A stretch of DNA of 8,682 nt from Cellulomonas sp. (GTDB taxonomy: Bacteria > Actinomycetota > Actinomycetes > Actinomycetales > Cellulomonadaceae): positions 1-8,682 of the forward strand of contig DAIDJQ010000110.1 of the NCBI GenBank assembly GCA_027451305.1. Reading direction: 5' to 3'. Below are positions 6,701 through 8,682 of this stretch, piece after piece. How positions within the stretch are numbered: the stretch's first letter is position 1; each line of letters opens with the position of its first letter. The translations under genes were made by a program, and so were the position numbers. The notes under the pieces are model-generated. The model worked only from the letters and a program-made list of their open reading frames with translations. It was not told where the DNA came from and ran no database searches.

Positions 6701-7295
6701 ACCCGGCGACGTCGCCGGGCCGCTCGGCGGACTGGCCGTGGCGCACGTGCTGGTCCCGCCGCTGGCGGACGGCATCTCGGACACCGACCCCGCAGCGCGG
6801 GCACGCGCCCAGCTGGTCGGCCAGCTCGACGCCACCGCCGGCCTGGAGCGGGTCACCGAGAACGCCTCAGGGACGCTCTGGCGGGTTCACGCAGCCCTCG
6901 GCGCGGACGGGTCCGCCGCACCGACCGTGGTGACCTCCTGGGCGCGCCTGGCCGCGGCGCCGGGGGACGTCACCGACCCGACGACGACCGCGACCGCCGT
7001 CCCCGCCGGCGATGCGACGGTCGACGCCGCCGTCCCGGCCGGGCAGCCCACGCGGGTGCTGGTCCTGGCAGAGCGGGCCGACCCGGGGTGGCACGCCTGG
7101 TTGGACGGCCGGGCGCTGCGGTCCGTCCAGCTCGGGTGGCGCCAGACGTTCGAGGTCGGAGCAGACGGAGGTCACCTGGTGGTCCGCTACGAGTCGCCGA
7201 CGCGCACCGGCTGGCTGGTGCTGCTCGTGGTGACGGGCCTGGCGACCGCGCTGCTGGCGCTCCCGCTGCGACGCCGACGGGCGGGCCGCTCATGA
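3723..7295 (+). CDS. Large membrane glycosyltransferase: GT2 domain fused to a multi-pass membrane region
   Basis: A protein of 1190 residues. The N-terminal part (about 22-270) is a family 2 glycosyltransferase: strand VTAVVVTAGL with LPTTLRALAGQ, then LRVLVVDVGG, the metal/nucleotide motif HDDS at 121-124, and the acceptor-side motif GPFGDGLDLSRRARLAGHRV (219-238), where GDGLD replaces the usual ED-x-D. A first membrane helix follows (about 292-315), then a basic helical stretch (about 340-410). About ten more hydrophobic segments lie from 412 to 897, interrupted by an Ala/Pro/Asp-rich linker (about 580-660). A mostly extracytoplasmic region comes next. Near the C-terminus is an element like that of YfhO-type membrane proteins (1112-1160; DPGWHAWLDG, GWRQTFEV). 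A last helix (about 1163-1182) ends in RRRRAGRS. It probably transfers a sugar to an envelope lipid or polymer; donor and acceptor are unknown. The ATG gives a family-like N-terminus; the frame is open upstream, but that part reads as whiB overlap and low complexity. It overlaps the next gene by ATGA. Confidence 0.88.
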   Translation: MTETISGPGAPTTTTSSIPVTAPVTAVVVTAGLTRYLPTTLRALAGQVRRPLRVLVVDVGGPDGVAAALDEAFAGAPAPVPRLVRTATPGARTFGQAATRALETMADALGESPTPWLWLLHDDSAPAPAALLELMRAVIHAPSVAVAGSKQRTWTDPERLLEVGLRTTRWGRRMSDVETGELDQGQHDGRTDVLGVGLAGSLVRRDVWDALGGTDPALGPFGDGLDLSRRARLAGHRVVVVPAAVVRHAQAAYHGVRGAGADPETDLDGDGEPDLGDPRRSFAARRRSTVHARLVAAPLPLLPLVAAVAFVAAMVRALVQLTVKQPGLAVAELSGGLGALSRPGALLRARRTAARRRAVPRRTLRPLQAGVRDVWTQEQDRRLARLEARKVQRAPSELEIGELAALATRRRTTALVLTAGLAIASLAAFGRLLGPVVGAGARLVGGALALSSSSVGQLWQAASSGWVRDGLGQAAPADPLLTVLTVPTLLTGNLQAVVDVLLLGSVVLAGIGAWAAAGAATRSVGVRAWAAVVWAAAPALLLGVGGGHLGAVVAHVALPWVALGMARAAGVQRVDQVQSGLATVRPAGDEDLLVEATNLGSEAAAAAAPATIPSPHPAPTPAHGLPTAAAVVPRVEATTDDEPVDDEPAPEAGSVLVGTPDPTGSIAGAAGAALALAVAVAGAPVLLLPAIVVVLVAVATVPRCRGRLLLVPVPALVVAGPLVAEAVRRGVPGLRLLLAEPGLPMPVAPAGPVQRLLGLPTDPAALVPAGLHGTVATWWPAALVGTVLVLAVLALLRGAPVARGVRVGWLVGVVGIAVATLQAAVPAVHAAAGVGAAWVGAPLSLALLGLLTAAVLGTDRLQNRLARSTFGWRQPIAVLVGVLVALVAVGSLASWVWTAPAATSLRALGRPVVSAVAAQAQQGVDASRVLALTATSDGVSWELLRGDGVGMVDQSAAVATGSLTGGLRSAVPLGPDPATAEVRALVARLTSTAPGDVAGPLGGLAVAHVLVPPLADGISDTDPAARARAQLVGQLDATAGLERVTENASGTLWRVHAALGADGSAAPTVVTSWARLAAAPGDVTDPTTTATAVPAGDATVDAAVPAGQPTRVLVLAERADPGWHAWLDGRALRSVQLGWRQTFEVGADGGHLVVRYESPTRTGWLVLLVVTGLATALLALPLRRRRAGRS
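5639..5668 (+). repeat. Tandem 15-base repeat in the glycosyltransferase linker
   Basis: GGACGACGAGCCGGT (5639-5653) and GGACGACGAGCCGGC (5654-5668) differ only at the last base. They encode two DDEP units in the acidic, Pro/Ala-rich linker between membrane segments. The 15-base period keeps the frame, so copy number could vary without harm. It is probably a local duplication in an unconstrained loop. Confidence 0.6.
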
Positions 7296-8682
7296 GCACC
7301 GAGCCGCGTCGCGGCGCGGTTCGCGGGCTGCGCGTGCTGTCCGGGATCGCGGTGCTCGGCCTGGCGGCCGCCGCGGTCGTGGGCGGCACGCGGCTCGCAC
7401 CCGCGTCGGGTGCCGCGGCCGCTCCCGCGCTCGTCGACGTCCCGCCGTCCCAGGCCACCGAGGTGTGCCCGGGGCCGCTGATCATGCCGACAGGCTCCGG
7501 CTCGACGAAGTTCGACCCCGCGCCCGTCGCACCGGTCACGTCCGTGACGGTGCTGTCCGCGCCGGACACCGGCGTGTCGGGAGCCGGGGACGTCCGAGCC
7601 CTGGCGACGTCCGCGGTGCTCGCGCACCTCTCGTCGGACACGCCGGCGGCCGCGTTGACCGGCACCACCGGGCCCGTCGTGGTCCGGGCCGAACCGGGCG
7701 CCTCCGGCGGGGCCCGGGTGGCCGCGACTGCGCTCGGGCTGGTCACGGACGGCGACCTGCGCGGGCTGGCGGCCGAGACCTGCACCGCGCCGACCGCCGA
7801 TGCCTGGCTGGTGGGGGGGTCGACCGACCTCGGCCGGACGGCGGCGCTGGTGCTGGTGAACCCGGGCAGCACGGCAGCCGAGGTCACGGTGGAGGTCTGG
7901 GGACCGAACGGCGCGCTCGAGCTGGCCGGCGGGTCGCAGCTGGTGCCTCCGCACGGGACCCGGGAGGTCACGCTCGAGGCGGTCGCCGCCGCTCAGCGCT
8001 CCCTGGTGGTGCACGTGCGTGCCACCGGTGGACAGGTCTCCGCGTGGGTGCAGGACGTCGCGGTGCGGGGGTTCACGCCGGCCGGGACCGACCTCGTGGT
8101 CCCAGGTGCGGCTCCGGCGCGGCGGCTGACCGTGCCCGGCCTCCTGGTGCAGGCGTCGACCGTCGACAGCCCGGACGCGCCGGTGCTGCACCTGCTGGCC
8201 CCGGGCGGGACGGACACGACGGCGACCGTGAGCCTGCTCGGCTCGGACGGTCCCGTCACGCTGCCTGGAGCCGGCACGGTGGCGCTGACCGCCGGTGCGG
8301 TCACGGACCTGCCGCTCGGCGGCCTGCCGGCGGGGCAGTACACGGTCGTGGTGCAGGCCGACCAGCCCGTGGTGGCGGCGGCCGAGATGTCTCGGGTGGG
8401 TACGCCGGGACCGCTCGATTCGCAGCCACGGGTGGAGCGGGCCTGGGCCGCGGCGACGGCAGCCGGGGGTGGGCTCGTCGTCCCTGCGCCCGGGACCGCA
8501 GACACCCTCGTGGTCGGAGCGGTTCCGCACACGGGCGACCCGACGGTGCAGGGAACCGGCTCGGCGGCGTCGGCCACCGGGACGCTGCGCCTGCTGCGGT
8601 CCGACGGCAGCGTGCTCCAGGAGAACCAGATCAGCGTGGACGCCGGCACCACCGCGGCGTGGCCCCTGGCGACGCTCGTGCC
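7292..8682 (+). CDS. DUF5719-type envelope protein, incomplete at right edge
   Basis: The frame runs open from ATG 7292 to the window edge, giving 463 codons without a stop. A short basic N-terminus (RR, R11, R14) precedes one hydrophobic helix (about 13-32). A long Ala/Val/Thr/Gly-rich region then reads as beta-sandwich-like repeats outside the membrane, for example DAWLVGGSTDLGRTAALVLV. I assign it to the actinobacterial DUF5719 family from this layout, such motifs and its position after a large GT2 gene. The function is unknown. It has only two cysteines, C59 and C164, both outside the membrane, which could form a disulfide. The ATG overlaps the glycosyltransferase stop (ATGA), so translation is probably coupled and the two proteins may work together. 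The helix has no lipobox cysteine, so it is an anchor or an uncleaved or cleaved signal. Family length suggests that only a modest part of the C-terminus is missing. Confidence 0.8.
   Translation, partial: MSTEPRRGAVRGLRVLSGIAVLGLAAAAVVGGTRLAPASGAAAAPALVDVPPSQATEVCPGPLIMPTGSGSTKFDPAPVAPVTSVTVLSAPDTGVSGAGDVRALATSAVLAHLSSDTPAAALTGTTGPVVVRAEPGASGGARVAATALGLVTDGDLRGLAAETCTAPTADAWLVGGSTDLGRTAALVLVNPGSTAAEVTVEVWGPNGALELAGGSQLVPPHGTREVTLEAVAAAQRSLVVHVRATGGQVSAWVQDVAVRGFTPAGTDLVVPGAAPARRLTVPGLLVQASTVDSPDAPVLHLLAPGGTDTTATVSLLGSDGPVTLPGAGTVALTAGAVTDLPLGGLPAGQYTVVVQADQPVVAAAEMSRVGTPGPLDSQPRVERAWAAATAAGGGLVVPAPGTADTLVVGAVPHTGDPTVQGTGSAASATGTLRLLRSDGSVLQENQISVDAGTTAAWPLATLV

Noticed and set aside
4404..6856. 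Long open frames on the minus strand opposite the glycosyltransferase (780 and 792 codons)
   Set aside because: Their residues are Arg/Pro/Ser/Ala/Thr-rich with no domain pattern, as expected of antisense frames in high-GC coding DNA. The plus-strand frame has clear GT2 motifs and membrane helices.
7813..7819. Run of seven G in the DUF5719 gene as a phase-variation tract
   Set aside because: It arises from two glycine GGG codons after GTG and is short for slippage control in this composition. Nothing else suggests phase variation.
7187..8530. Minus-strand frames opposite the DUF5719 gene
   Set aside because: Low-complexity Arg/Gly/Pro translations with no hydrophobic core; the plus-strand frame has a clear membrane anchor and beta-rich body.

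Overview
This window reads as a high-GC actinobacterial chromosome segment. Three gene types here are, as far as I know, confined to Actinobacteria: a WhiB-family iron-sulfur regulator, a TIGR03089-type protein and a DUF5719-type protein. The strong G/C bias at third codon positions fits this. The style of the proteins suggests Micrococcales, perhaps Cellulomonas or a relative; that is an inference, not a demonstrated assignment.

Layout. Bases 1-48 look like the 3' end of a plus-strand gene. It converges on rfbA (79-948, minus) across a long hairpin that spans the stop codon. rfbA (glucose-1-phosphate thymidylyltransferase) is divergent from manA (mannose-6-phosphate isomerase; plus, probably 1078-2262). 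A short intergenic region with a 15-nt tandem repeat follows. Next is a minus-strand TIGR03089-type gene (2350-3084) that appears to be leaderless. It is divergent from whiB (3311-3640, plus), and the 226 bases between them hold two well-formed promoters. Downstream on the plus strand are a 1190-residue glycosyltransferase with an N-terminal GT2 domain and a large multi-pass membrane region (3723-7295), and a single-pass DUF5719-type protein (7292 to the right edge, incomplete) that overlaps the glycosyltransferase by four bases (ATGA).

How it fits together. rfbA and manA make activated-sugar precursors: dTDP-glucose, leading to dTDP-rhamnose, and mannose-6-phosphate, leading to GDP-mannose. 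The membrane glycosyltransferase and its coupled DUF5719 partner are plausible users of activated sugars at the cell envelope. whiB encodes the WhiB/WhiB2/WhmD type of regulator linked to septation and cell division. The locus therefore looks like a conserved actinobacterial envelope/cell-division neighbourhood rather than a mobile or defence island. I see no tRNA, rRNA, CRISPR array, insertion sequence or integration site.

The most interesting signal is regulatory. The two divergent promoters between the TIGR03089 gene and whiB each overlap an inverted repeat built on CGACACG/CGTGTCG. Its core, GACAC, is the published binding motif of WhiA, the partner of WhiB in Streptomyces. This suggests WhiA(/WhiB) control of both whiB and its functionally uncharacterised neighbour.
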